Shown here in pieces: positions 47,029 through 55,300 of a DNA stretch of 64,000 nt. The notes under the pieces are model-generated. The model made no database searches. It was not told the origin of the DNA and saw only the letters and a program-made list of their open reading frames with translations. The stretch is from positions 62,001-126,000 of the forward strand of contig DASXKN010000028.1 of NCBI GenBank assembly GCA_036496805.1. Reading direction: 5' to 3'. The DNA comes from SZAS-103 sp036496805 (GTDB lineage Bacteria > Pseudomonadota > Gammaproteobacteria > Xanthomonadales > Xanthomonadaceae). The translations under genes and the position numbers were made by a program. Each line of letters begins with the position of its first letter. Position 1 is the stretch's first letter.

Positions 47029-48120
47029 TCAAATCGCGCTTGAAAGACTGCCTACCTGGTGTCTTGTTGGCTCAAAGAGGTCGCCGCAGTAGGTCCCAAA
47101 AAAGATGCGCGTTCGCCGTGACGTTTTTGTCACCGAGCTTCCCAGCGCGGGCGAACCTTGGGCGCCCCAGAGAACATCTCCCCTGAGGACATTCTTGATC
47201 GGAGCATTGCTGCGCCACTGTGCGCGGTCCGCTGCTGTCGCAGCAGGCATTCCTTCGGCCATCAAGTCGCGCGCGAAACCGCGCCGGATTGCCGTGAAAC
47301 TAAAATCCTGTCGCCGGATTCCCGCACGGGCGACCAAGGCACGAATACTGTTGCGCCAGTTCACGGCACTCAGCGGAAGGCCGTTTGCCGTGACGAAGAG
47401 GGCGGGGTGACGATCCTTGCGAATCGCCATCCACCTGGAAAGCCAGAGGACTGTCATGGCTGACAGTTTCACTGAACGCCCTGGGTAGCTTCCTGCTGCG
47501 TTCAACCGGACGGTCGCGTCTCCATTCTCGCGGATTACGAGCGCGGTCTTCGGAAGTGGCGACACTTGCCAGTGACCGAGCATGTGCAGGCCAAAGACTT
47601 GGTCTGGGTAGGCCATCGAGTCAAAGAGGAAGAGCAACAGCGCAATGTTCCTGACGTCCTTGATCAAGAACAGATCTCCTGCGGCGACACACTTGTCTAG
47701 TTCGGCCCGCCCGAACAACGGAACGGCCTCGCGACGGCTACGCTGCCCGTACTCGTTGAACTTGGCCGCAATGACTTGATCGATTAGTCCGATCGTCGTC
47801 TCGCTCTGCGGACTCGTGCTTGCGATGAAGCGCCTGACGCCCCAGAGCACGGTGCGGATTGAGTTCGGCGTCCGCTCCAAGTCCTCCAGGTGCCGAACGA
47901 AGGCCGAAACACCTTCAGGACCCATCATCGAAATCGGCGAAGCGGACTTGGTCGCCCACGTGCTCCAAATGTCGAGCGACTTGGCGAAGCTGACAATCGT
48001 TCGAGGGCGCAGTGGCGTGTACATCAACGCCAGCTGATCAGGCGAAGCTTCTATGCCGCAAAGCGATGCTGCTCGACGCAGCGACCGAACTACGTGCGGC
48101 ACATCAGGTGCGTTCGTCAT
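47029..48120 (-). CDS. Tyrosine-recombinase relative lacking catalytic residues
   Basis: A 363-residue protein with the shape of a tyrosine recombinase: an N-terminal core-binding part (RTIVSFAKSLDIWSTWATKS) and a C-terminal domain where FSFTAIRRGFARDLMAEG aligns with the usual H-x-x-R box. The His of that box is Thr. The first catalytic Arg is absent in DSMAYPDQVFGLHML, and no clear nucleophile Tyr follows. It is therefore probably not a recombinase; a DNA-binding role or decay is possible. A GAGGAAAT motif supports ATG 48120, and a frame to 48144 is an alternative. It lies at the right edge of the island, next to the 13-bp repeats. Confidence 0.7.
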   Translation of the reverse strand: MTNAPDVPHVVRSLRRAASLCGIEASPDQLALMYTPLRPRTIVSFAKSLDIWSTWATKSASPISMMGPEGVSAFVRHLEDLERTPNSIRTVLWGVRRFIASTSPQSETTIGLIDQVIAAKFNEYGQRSRREAVPLFGRAELDKCVAAGDLFLIKDVRNIALLLFLFDSMAYPDQVFGLHMLGHWQVSPLPKTALVIRENGDATVRLNAAGSYPGRSVKLSAMTVLWLSRWMAIRKDRHPALFVTANGLPLSAVNWRNSIRALVARAGIRRQDFSFTAIRRGFARDLMAEGMPAATAADRAQWRSNAPIKNVLRGDVLWGAQGSPALGSSVTKTSRRTRIFFGTYCGDLFEPTRHQVGSLSSAI

Positions 48121-48144
48121 CGAACATTTCCTCGTGGTCTCCAC

Positions 48145-48722
48145 TCAAGAAAAACACAGTTCGCGCTGGCGTCAAGAGGAGAGAAAACGTTGTCCAACAA
48201 GGACGTGCGGACCGAAAAAAATCCGTAGTGGATCGAATGAATTCGGGTGCGCGTCCACCAAGGATCGGTTGGATTTTGGTGCGCACGAAGCGATCGATTT
48301 ACGCAGGAATCGGTCTTGGGGAAACGACGTGGTTAGCGATCGCGACGCGGTATCAAGTCAGGCTGCTCGAATGGTGCGGAACAGCACTTGGACGGAACGG
48401 GCGGCTAAGCCATTGATTCGGTTCAAGTCACCGTGAGTTTTGCGACACGGTAACTAGTCACGACACGGTTAGAGGACAGACGCCACGGAAAGGCAGATGC
48501 CGACAACGATCGCGGTTAGAGAATCCTTACGTAACTTCGCATAATGAATATTATGTCCGAAACAGGATATCCATATTCCTGTCACGAAAAGTTCGGCCCG
48601 CTGTCGTGGGCGTATCACGTGCCGCGCCCACTCTGCACAGCTGCCGACAGCCTTCGGCATGAGCCTGACTGCTTCGAAGCATCGGCCCAGAAACCGGACA
48701 AACCCCAGACAGGAGATTCTTC
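48145..48722. other. 578 bp without a gene: right edge of the island and pstS leader
   Basis: No coding sequence is convincing. The left part is visibly AT-richer, and the repeats are at 48342-48472. From about 48480 on, the composition returns to chromosome type. A ribosome-binding AGGAGA lies just before the GTG of the PstS-like gene. CTGTC-like half-boxes at 48577 and 48600 hint at PhoB control but are too far apart to match a standard pho box. Confidence 0.5.
48342..48472 (+). repeat. Three 13-bp repeats matching the left-edge array
   Basis: Copies begin at 48342, 48442 and 48460. The middle one, GCGACACGGTAAC, is identical to the copy at 20832-20844, and the last differs by a few bases. 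They mark the point where accessory genes end and pstS begins. The orientation is the same as in the left array rather than inverted. Confidence 0.55.
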
Positions 48723-50093
48723 GTGCGCAATCCTTCCAGCAACACTCGTTTCGCCCGCGTCACGGCAGTCGCCGTGTCTGTGGCGGCCACCCTGGCTGCC
48801 GGCTCTGCCTTGGCGACCACTCCGCCGCAGAAATACTACGGTGGTGGTTCCACCTTCGCGGCTCCGCCCTATATCGGCTCCGACTACCTGGACGTCAGCC
48901 CCGAAGCGCGTCTTTCGACCAACGCCGGCAATACGGCGGGCCTGGGCTTCACGACGTCCGGCATCACGGCAGGTTCCGCCTTCGACACATACAAGAACGT
49001 CACGAGCCTCCACAACCTGACGTCCTATTGCCAGACCGGCAGCGGCTTCGGCAAGAACTCGCTGAACGGCTCCGCCTCCGCTCCCGCCAACGGCTCCTGC
49101 AACGACTACAGCACGACCCCCGCCGGCCTGAGCGCTCCGACCGCCTCGCCCGACTTCATCGGCACCGATGCCCCGTACAGCACCACCGACTACAACGCCT
49201 TCCTGTCGGGTCCGCAGATCACGAAGCAGGGCATCATCCAGGCTCCGACGCTGGCTGGCGCGGTCGCACTCGCGCACGGAGACTCCATCGACAACGTCAA
49301 GCTGAGCAATGCCCAGGTCTGCAAGATCTATTCGGGCAAGATCACGAGCTGGAGCTCGATCACCGGCGTGACCGGCACCGGCAACAAGGGTCCGATCACG
49401 ATCGTCTACCGCACCGACGGCAGCGGCACGACCTTCTCGTTCACCCGCTACCTCGCGGCGACCTGCAATGGCACGGCGAACGTTCCGACCGGCTTCGTGT
49501 TCACGCCGAACCAGAGCTTCGCCAGCGCGATTCCCGGCGGCGTTGCGACGGTATACGGCTCGCGCGCTGTCGGCGAGAGCGGCAATCCCGGTGTCGTGGG
49601 CGCCGTGCTGGACGGCACGAACAACCCGAACGCGCTCGGCTACGCCGACGTGGGCGAGGTGATCAACGAGGGCGCCAAGTACGCGCTCGTCAACGGCTGG
49701 GATCCGACCAAGTTCGGTACCGATCCGGGGACCGGCAACCCGAAGGCGCTGAACCTCGCGGCCACCACCCTGCTGACCGGCAAGGTGCTGGACGGCTCCA
49801 CCGCCAACGCGGTCCCCGGCAGCGCCTCGGACTCGATCAAGAACTGCGTGTTGCTGGTGGACCCGGCCCTGAAGCTCACCAACTCGTATCCGATCGTCGC
49901 GTTCACCTACCTCGCCAGCTACTACTCCGGTAACGGCAACGCCAACCACGTCAACGGTCTGCGCGCCCTCTACAACCTGTTCTACACGACCACGACGCGC
50001 CCGGTGCTGGGACAGGGCTTCGCCTACCTCGGCAGCGGCAGCACGGCTTTCGGTACGACGGTGGAGAACACGGTCAAGGCCTGCATCAACTAA
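48723..50093 (+). CDS. Secreted PstS-like phosphate-binding protein
   Basis: A 456-residue periplasmic substrate-binding protein of the PstS/PBP-like type. It has a Sec signal peptide (about 1-31, hydrophobic core VTAVAVSVAATLAAGSALA), then the YYGGGSTFAAPPY motif used by PstS proteins to hold phosphate and DFIGTDAPYSTTDYN. The core TVYRTDGSGTTF-type loop appears as ITIVYRTDGSGTTFSFTRYL. Translation starts at GTG 48723 with AGGAGA seven bases upstream. No pstCAB genes follow; a strong terminator does, so it is a stand-alone unit, perhaps a DING-type or secreted phosphate scavenger. Low-phosphate regulation is likely but not proven here. Confidence 0.85.
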   Translation: MRNPSSNTRFARVTAVAVSVAATLAAGSALATTPPQKYYGGGSTFAAPPYIGSDYLDVSPEARLSTNAGNTAGLGFTTSGITAGSAFDTYKNVTSLHNLTSYCQTGSGFGKNSLNGSASAPANGSCNDYSTTPAGLSAPTASPDFIGTDAPYSTTDYNAFLSGPQITKQGIIQAPTLAGAVALAHGDSIDNVKLSNAQVCKIYSGKITSWSSITGVTGTGNKGPITIVYRTDGSGTTFSFTRYLAATCNGTANVPTGFVFTPNQSFASAIPGGVATVYGSRAVGESGNPGVVGAVLDGTNNPNALGYADVGEVINEGAKYALVNGWDPTKFGTDPGTGNPKALNLAATTLLTGKVLDGSTANAVPGSASDSIKNCVLLVDPALKLTNSYPIVAFTYLASYYSGNGNANHVNGLRALYNLFYTTTTRPVLGQGFAYLGSGSTAFGTTVENTVKACIN

Positions 50094-50202
50094 TCCGCAA
50101 GGACCTGGGCCACGCGCCACCGGTTGATGATGGCGCGCGGCCCTGCATGGAGGATCCATGGCCTCCTGCGGCCAAGGTCATCGCGGCGATCAAGAAGCGA
50201 CG

Positions 50203-50230
50203 AAAATCCCCCGGCTTGCCGGGGGATTTT
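50203..50230. terminator. Rho-independent terminator after the PstS-like gene
   Basis: AAAATCCCCC and GGGGGATTTT form a perfect hairpin with an 8-nt loop (GGCTTGCC, itself part-palindromic), followed by CTTTT on the plus strand and preceded by A-rich sequence for the minus strand. It lies 110 bp after the stop codon and could work in both directions. Confidence 0.88.
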
Positions 50231-50317
50231 CTTTTGCACGTATCGAATGCGCGCAGCACGCGGATTCGTCATGGCGGTTGGCTTGCGGATGTCACGCCCG
50301 TATTCGGCAACTGTTGC

Positions 50318-50500
50318 ATGGCGACGCGCGCGAGCAACCTCTCGCTGTTGTACCTGGAAGGCCGGGGAGTGGAGGAGGATCAGTCAGTAGCGTGGGATCG
50401 GGATGCTGCAGCAGGCCGCTGTGAAGGGCAACGAAGCCTTGGCAAGGTGTGCTGGCCCAGCTGGCGGGTCGCAACTCCATGGCGGTCGCCGGCGACATCA
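50318..50500 (+). pseudogene. Decayed Sel1-repeat fragment
   Basis: One frame reads ASNLSLLYLEGRGVEEDQSVAW and a different frame continues with MLQQAAVKGNEALA. Joined by a shift of one base near 50395, they make a single Sel1-like repeat (the usual LGxxYxxGxGVxxDxxKAxxWxxxAAxxGxAxA plan). No start, signal peptide or second complete repeat remains. It looks like the remnant of a Sel1 protein gene. Confidence 0.5.
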
Positions 50501-50637
50501 AGGCTGCCGAGGCTCCCTGAGCAAGTTGCACGGTCGTGATGCCGATTTGGGGCTGCCGCAGCTCGGCAAATGCTCCTCACCATTCCAGCAGCCAGAGGAC
50601 TACCATCGCATCATGCTCACGATGGCCGGTGCTGCCG

Positions 50638-51075
50638 ATGGAAGACGATAAGGCGAACTCGAAAGCCCGCTCTAAAACTGACTTGCCCATGGAAGCTGTT
50701 CATCTGCTGAAGGGCTTCAGCCAGTGGATGGTATCCATCGGGATGGCCATCATTGCCTTCATTGGGTCAACCTATTTCAAGCACCCGGAAGGCTCACTTT
50801 GGATCCCCGCAGCGGCGGTCGTCTCGTTTGCCATCGCCATCCTGGCCGCCACCTGGGTTGTAGGCGCGTTGCCGTGGATCGCGATCAACATCGAGGACCC
50901 GAAGTTCAAGAACCCCTACATGGCACCGGTCACCGATTGGCCGTATTTCTGGATCGACAGGATCAAGATGTGGCAAGTCGTGACGCTCGAACACTTGGCC
51001 TTCGCAATCGGCATTGTGTTCCTCGGGATCGCCGTCTGCTTTCAGCACGATTTCGGAGTAACGCCAGCACACTGA
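50638..51075 (+). CDS. Small three-helix membrane protein of unknown function
   Basis: A 145-residue protein. A charged N-terminus (MEDDKANSKARSKTDLP) is followed by three hydrophobic helices at about 24-45 (WMVSIGMAIIAFIGSTYF), 53-75 (AAAVVSFAIAILAATWVVGA) and 115-138 (LEHLAFAIGIVFLGIAVCF). I do not recognise a family. The start at ATG 50638 begins the charged segment; the frame is open 34 codons further upstream without a plausible signal. It is convergent with the arsenic genes, and no operon partner is visible. Confidence 0.65.
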   Translation: MEDDKANSKARSKTDLPMEAVHLLKGFSQWMVSIGMAIIAFIGSTYFKHPEGSLWIPAAAVVSFAIAILAATWVVGALPWIAINIEDPKFKNPYMAPVTDWPYFWIDRIKMWQVVTLEHLAFAIGIVFLGIAVCFQHDFGVTPAH

Positions 51076-51144
51076 TCGGCTCTTTTTCAGACGAATCCCC
51101 GCCAACCACGCTTTCGAATCCCGTGGAACTTTAGAGCCGTTTGT

Positions 51145-51366
51145 TTAAATCCATCCCCAGCTCTTGCTGCGCAGCTTCTCCGCGGGGAAGCCAAGGGCCT
51201 TGATCTGCGCGATCGCCAGCGGCTGCACGAAGCCGGAAGGACGACTGCCCGCGCTGTACGCATGGAAGCGGCCCTTGCCCAGTCCGTTGGCCAGGGCCTC
51301 GGCCATCTGGCTGCGGACCGAGTTGCCAGTGCGGAGGAACAGGATGTTGAAGGTCGGTTCGGTCAT
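51145..51366 (-). pseudogene. arsC: Truncated arsenate reductase ArsC with catalytic Cys replaced
   Basis: The N-terminal 73 residues of a low-molecular-weight phosphatase-type arsenate reductase: NILFLRTGNSVRSQMAEALA matches the family loop but has Arg where the nucleophilic Cys should be (normally LFLCTGNS). The middle GRFHAYSAGSRPSG and IKALGFPAEKLRSKSW are well preserved, then a stop follows in place of the remaining 60-70 residues. Loss of both the Cys and the C-terminal half means no reductase activity. It sits 39 bp downstream of arsI on the same strand. Confidence 0.8.
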
Positions 51367-51405
51367 CGGACGATCCCGGGCTGGATGGCGGACATGGCTG
51401 GTGTG

Positions 51406-51894
51406 TCAGCAACAACCCGACCGTGGCGCGCAGCAGGAAGTACCCTTGTCGACCTTCGGTTTCATCGCGTGCACGTCGGGTGTGCAGGCCGAACCGTCGG
51501 TCGCGCAGGCCGCTTCGCCGGCGTGGTAGGTCGTGGCTTCGCCCAGGGAATGGAAGGTCTCCCAGCGCGTGCCTTGCGGGTCTGCAGTCCACAGCTTGTC
51601 CGAGCGCGCGTAGCAGCACACCGTCGCCTCCTCGGGCACGACGGTACCGCCGGCGGCATCGAGACGACGGCCGAGCAGCGCGAGGTCCTCACCGCTCTCC
51701 GCCTGGATGCCCAGGTGGTCGACGCCTGGAGCACCGCCCTTGGTCGAGATCGCGAAGTTCACACGCGGGTCCTCGAGCATCCACTTGGCGTAGTCGTCCT
51801 TCAGGACGGTTGGCTCGGCGGCGAACAGGTACGAGTAGAAGCGGATGCTCGCGGCCAGGTCGGCCACGTTGAGGTGCACGTGGAAACGGTTCAT
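51406..51894 (-). CDS. arsI: ArsI/CadI-type C-As lyase family protein
   Basis: A 162-residue vicinal-oxygen-chelate protein that in characterised members splits the carbon-arsenic bond of trivalent organoarsenicals using Fe(II). The metal and thiol residues are in place: His5/His7 in MNRFHVH, His60 in GVDHLGI, Glu112 in RWETFHS, and the vicinal Cys93-Cys94 in TVCCYARSDK that binds arsenic. The C-terminus is Cys-rich (SCCAPRSGCC). I chose ATG 51894, which overlaps the arsR stop by 4 bp. It should be regulated by the upstream ArsR protein. Because arsC is broken, this locus probably deals with organoarsenicals rather than arsenate. Confidence 0.87.
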   Translation of the reverse strand: MNRFHVHLNVADLAASIRFYSYLFAAEPTVLKDDYAKWMLEDPRVNFAISTKGGAPGVDHLGIQAESGEDLALLGRRLDAAGGTVVPEEATVCCYARSDKLWTADPQGTRWETFHSLGEATTYHAGEAACATDGSACTPDVHAMKPKVDKGTSCCAPRSGCC

Positions 51895-52232
51895 CGGCGG
51901 GTTCCTTTTCTGGGTGGCTTGCAGACGATGCCGGGACCGCAATCGGCCTTGCCGGCGCAGCAGTTGTCTGTGAGGTAGGCGATCAGCATGTTCATCCGTG
52001 CGTAGTTCGCACGGACGCGGATCACGCGTCCTTCGCGCTGATCGAGCACCAGCGAGGCGGCGCGAAGGATGTTCAGGTGAGCGGTCAGCGTCGCGGCGGC
52101 GACATCCAGGCGTTCGCGCAGTTCGCCCACGGGCATGCCGTCGGGACCGATCCGCACGAGTAGACGGAATGCGGCGAGGCGCGTTTCGTGGCTGAGAGCG
52201 GCGAGCGCGGCGGTGGCCTGTCCATGTTTCAT
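51891..52232 (-). CDS. arsR: ArsR-family metalloregulator
   Basis: A 113-residue winged-helix repressor, with LAALSHETRLAAFRLLVRIG and the recognition region LDVAAATLTAHLNILRAASLV, then the wing DQREGRVIRVRANY. A Cys-rich C-terminus (TDNCCAGKADCGPGIVC) is a likely As(III)-binding site, as in the class of ArsR with C-terminal cysteines. It would leave the DNA on binding arsenite. I start at ATG 52232, since a longer frame to 52301 adds unrelated sequence. A palindromic operator covers the start codon at 52230-52258. It overlaps arsI by 4 bp. Confidence 0.9.
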   Translation of the reverse strand: MKHGQATAALAALSHETRLAAFRLLVRIGPDGMPVGELRERLDVAAATLTAHLNILRAASLVLDQREGRVIRVRANYARMNMLIAYLTDNCCAGKADCGPGIVCKPPRKGTRR

Positions 52233-52258
52233 ATTTCCATGATTAACGAAATATGGAA
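52230..52258. promoter_or_regulatory. ArsR operator-like palindrome over the arsR start codon
   Basis: Inverted arms CATATTTC (52230-52237) and GAAATATG (52248-52255) enclose a 10-bp spacer; an overlapping pair TTTCCAT / ATGGAAA extends it to 52258. The first arm contains the arsR start codon. The palindrome is AT-rich in GC-rich surroundings and has the size of an ArsR dimer site, so binding would block both the promoter and the beginning of the gene. Confidence 0.68.
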
Positions 52259-52395
52259 ACAATGCAACAGGTGACGAAGACTGTCGGTGGAGGCGTATCA
52301 CGGGAAATGAACTGCCCTGACAGGAACAGGCCAGCGAAACGGCAGACGCTCGGCAGGCATCCGTGCGACGCGGCGATTGGCCGCGTCGCCTACGA

Positions 52396-55300
52396 TCAAA
52401 GCCTCTTCTTGCAGCGCGAATCGGTAGGCGCGCATTCGCCGAAGCCGATGACCTGCACCGAGATGATCGACGGCATGTCCCGCAGCGGTTCCTGCCGCTG
52501 TCCTGCGAGGTTGCCGGCGGCGTCGGCGACCGAGGAGGCGGCGGACGATGCGGCGTTCAGCGTGCCGGCATCAACGCCGTGCGCGCCCGATACGCCGACC
52601 GAATTGCCCTTCACGTCGATGTTGTCGGCGTTGGCGACGAATTCCGAGGCCACCACGAGATTGCCCGCGACGCGGATACCCGCATCGCCCGCGTCGACCG
52701 TGCCGCGCGGCGCGACCAGCACGGCGTTGCCGTCGGCGTCGCCGGGGATGGTCTGCAGGGTCGCGATGCCGGCGCCGCTGACCTGGCCGCGCGCGTCGAC
52801 GTTGCAGTAGTGGTCCCTGTCGCAGAGATAGCTGATCGGCGGCTGGTCGGAACTGGTCTTGGCGCCCTTGCCGGCGTTGACGTCGCCGTTGGAGCTCCAG
52901 ATCGTCAGGTCCCCTCCCCGTTCGGTGAAGATGCGGCTCTGCGCGAGCAGCACGGAAGCGTCGCTGAAGATGCCGATCTCGCCCACGCCGAGTGCCAGGA
53001 TGCCCTGCTGGTTCGGGCCGATCAGGACGTTGCCAAGCTGGTCCACCACGGTCGGGGGTGCGGAAATGCTGCCGACCAGCAGGTTGCCGCCGGGTCCGAG
53101 GATGCGGATGTCGCCGCCGCGCTCGGTCTGCACGGTGGACCCGCGCATGTCGAATTCGCCGGTCGAGACCTGTGTGGCAGCACCGTTCGCGCCACCCTCG
53201 AGGTTGTTTGCCGTATAGCCCAGATCCGCCGGGAACAATGTCTGCACTGCCTGGTATCCGCGCGCGTACTGGCCGAAGTCGGGACTGCCCGGATCGACCG
53301 CGTTGGCTCCCGTGCGCTCGAGCACGTCGAAGAACACGCGGTCGACAAGCAGTTGCTGCTGGGCCTCGGGCAGCTGCTGGAACATGACCCATGCGTCGCT
53401 CGTCGACAGCGACGGCAGCGCGGTTTCGCCGGCGCGCGTGCGCTGGTCGTTCTCGTACTGCAGGACGAATGCCGTCAGCCATTGGCCGTAGGTGGCGGTC
53501 GTGTCGGCGGCCGATGGATCGATGTAGGCCGACACGAAGGCGTCGGTCGCGACGCCCGGCGACACGCCGTAACGCGCATCGATCGTCGCTCCGTGGTCGG
53601 ACAGGCCGAGGTTGTCGCGATTGCCGATGGTGCGGATGCCGCCGTCGTCGCCGTCGATCGGTGCTCCCAGGTTCGCGTCCAGGGCTTCGTTCGCGGAGGT
53701 CAGCGGGCCGAGGTTGCGGCCTGCCTGCACGACGAAGGTGCCTGGGCCTCCCAGCTGCAGCCAGGTCCAGCGCGTGGCGAATTCCGGATCGTCGGGCGCA
53801 CCCGCGATCGGCGTGTAGTACAGGTCGCGTCCGGCGATCACGCTGGTGATGTCCGAGGCGAAGTAGTTCTGGCCGCGCAGGTCGAGGTTGACGATGTCGC
53901 GGCCGGCGCGGATCTGGGCGGGCTTGGGCAGGATCAGCGTGAGCGGATTGAGCATGAAGCCGCCCGAGGCGAATCCGCCGACGATGTCGCCGTTCAGCGC
54001 GTAGACGTAGACGGGCTGGGTGTCGTCGCGGTGCAGGTTGAGCTGCTGGTCCGCGCTCGCCATGGTGTCGTTGCCATCGTAGTTGCCCGGCGCGTCGAGC
54101 ATCTGCAGCGCGTTCTCCTGGGACAGGCCCTGCACGGCGCTGTCGTCGTAGAGATCGATGCTGTCGTCCGCGAGCAGCGACAGCTCGCCGGTCGCCGAGG
54201 GGAACATGCGGCCGGAGCGCTGGACCGACAGGTCGCCGCCGAAGGAAACCGCGCTCAGCGAGGCCGGCAACACGTCGTCGAAGCCGAGGTCGGACACGGA
54301 CACCTTGTGCGAGGCATTGAGTTGTCCGTAGTCGAACAGTTCGCCCGGCAGAGCCAGGGTGTTCAGCTGCACATCGCCATACAGGGAGCTGACGGCGACA
54401 CTGGAATCGGTGCTGTAGTCCAGGGTCGCACGCACAGGCACCAGGGTGCCGGACTGCTCCGAAGTCACCTGGTAGGACGGGTTGACGATCGCGCCGATCG
54501 CGGCGTCGCCGCGCGCCTCGATCGTCCACTGCGCATCCTGCAGGGCGATGATCGGATCGACCGGGGTTTCAATGTTGCGCCCCTCGCCCACCGCGTCGGA
54601 GCCCTTGCCATCGAGCGTGAACGCCGAACCGATGTCGCCGCCGGCTTCGAGCGTTCCGCTGCCCTTCGCGACGAAGTAGTCGCCGCCGAGCACGTCGTGG
54701 CCGGCGCGCACGACGAGGTTGCCGCCGCCGTACTGCGTCTTGTCGTCGCCATCCATGGTCCAGCTCACCGGCAGCGAGACCGACAGCTCGCGGATGTCGC
54801 GACCGGCGTCGATGTTCACGTTGCCGCCGGCGCTGAGGACGCCCTGCGCAAAGCCGCCGAAATTGATCGGCGCCGCAACCACGGTGCCATCCGCGTCCAG
54901 CACGTTGCCGACCTGCATCCACGGCCACCAGTACTGCGCGATGTAGTTGCCGACAACCTTGCTGATGCTGCCGTCCGGGTCGAACAGTTCCTGGTTGTCG
55001 ACGATGTCGCGCCCGGCATCGAGCGTGATGTCGCCCGCGCCCTCGGCATTGGCCTGCGCGCCGACGATGATGTCGGGATTGGTGCCGCCGCCGCGCTTCA
55101 CGAGCGCGCCCGTGTCGTAGCTCGTGCCCGCGGCGGGCGCGCCAGCGGTGTAGATGCTGGCCGGCGCAAGCGGGTCGGCGAAGTGCAGGTCGCGCGCGGC
55201 TTCGATGTCGATGCTGCCGGTGCCGGTGCGGACGGTGGTGGGCTGCAGCACGTCCTTCTTTTTCGCCTGCTGGTAGTCCAGGTGACCGTTGAGGATGACG

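Larger units (their letters stand above)
20743..48472. mobile_element. Tn7-like element or nested elements carrying a defence island (ends uncertain)
   Basis: The stretch contains a complete tnsA-tniA-tniB-tniQ module at one side, then 23 kb of nuclease, protease, STAND, HEPN and recombinase genes in both orientations with no housekeeping gene. Repeat motifs sit near both proposed edges. No cas genes and no CRISPR array were seen, so any RNA-guided targeting is unsupported, and no tnsE-like gene was recognised. A tyrosine recombinase in the middle and a decayed relative at the right suggest a second mobile module nested in or joined to the Tn7-like element. The coordinates given are those of the outermost repeats, not proven ends. 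Confidence 0.5.

Noticed and set aside
20743..48472. CRISPR array or guide RNA linked to the Tn7-like element
   Set aside because: The repeats are 13 bp, irregularly spaced and degenerate, with no cas gene nearby. They fit protein-binding sites better than CRISPR repeats.
48560..48620. Pho box ahead of the PstS-like gene
   Set aside because: Two CTGTC-like half sites are present, but their spacing of about 24 bp does not fit the 11-bp period of a pho box.
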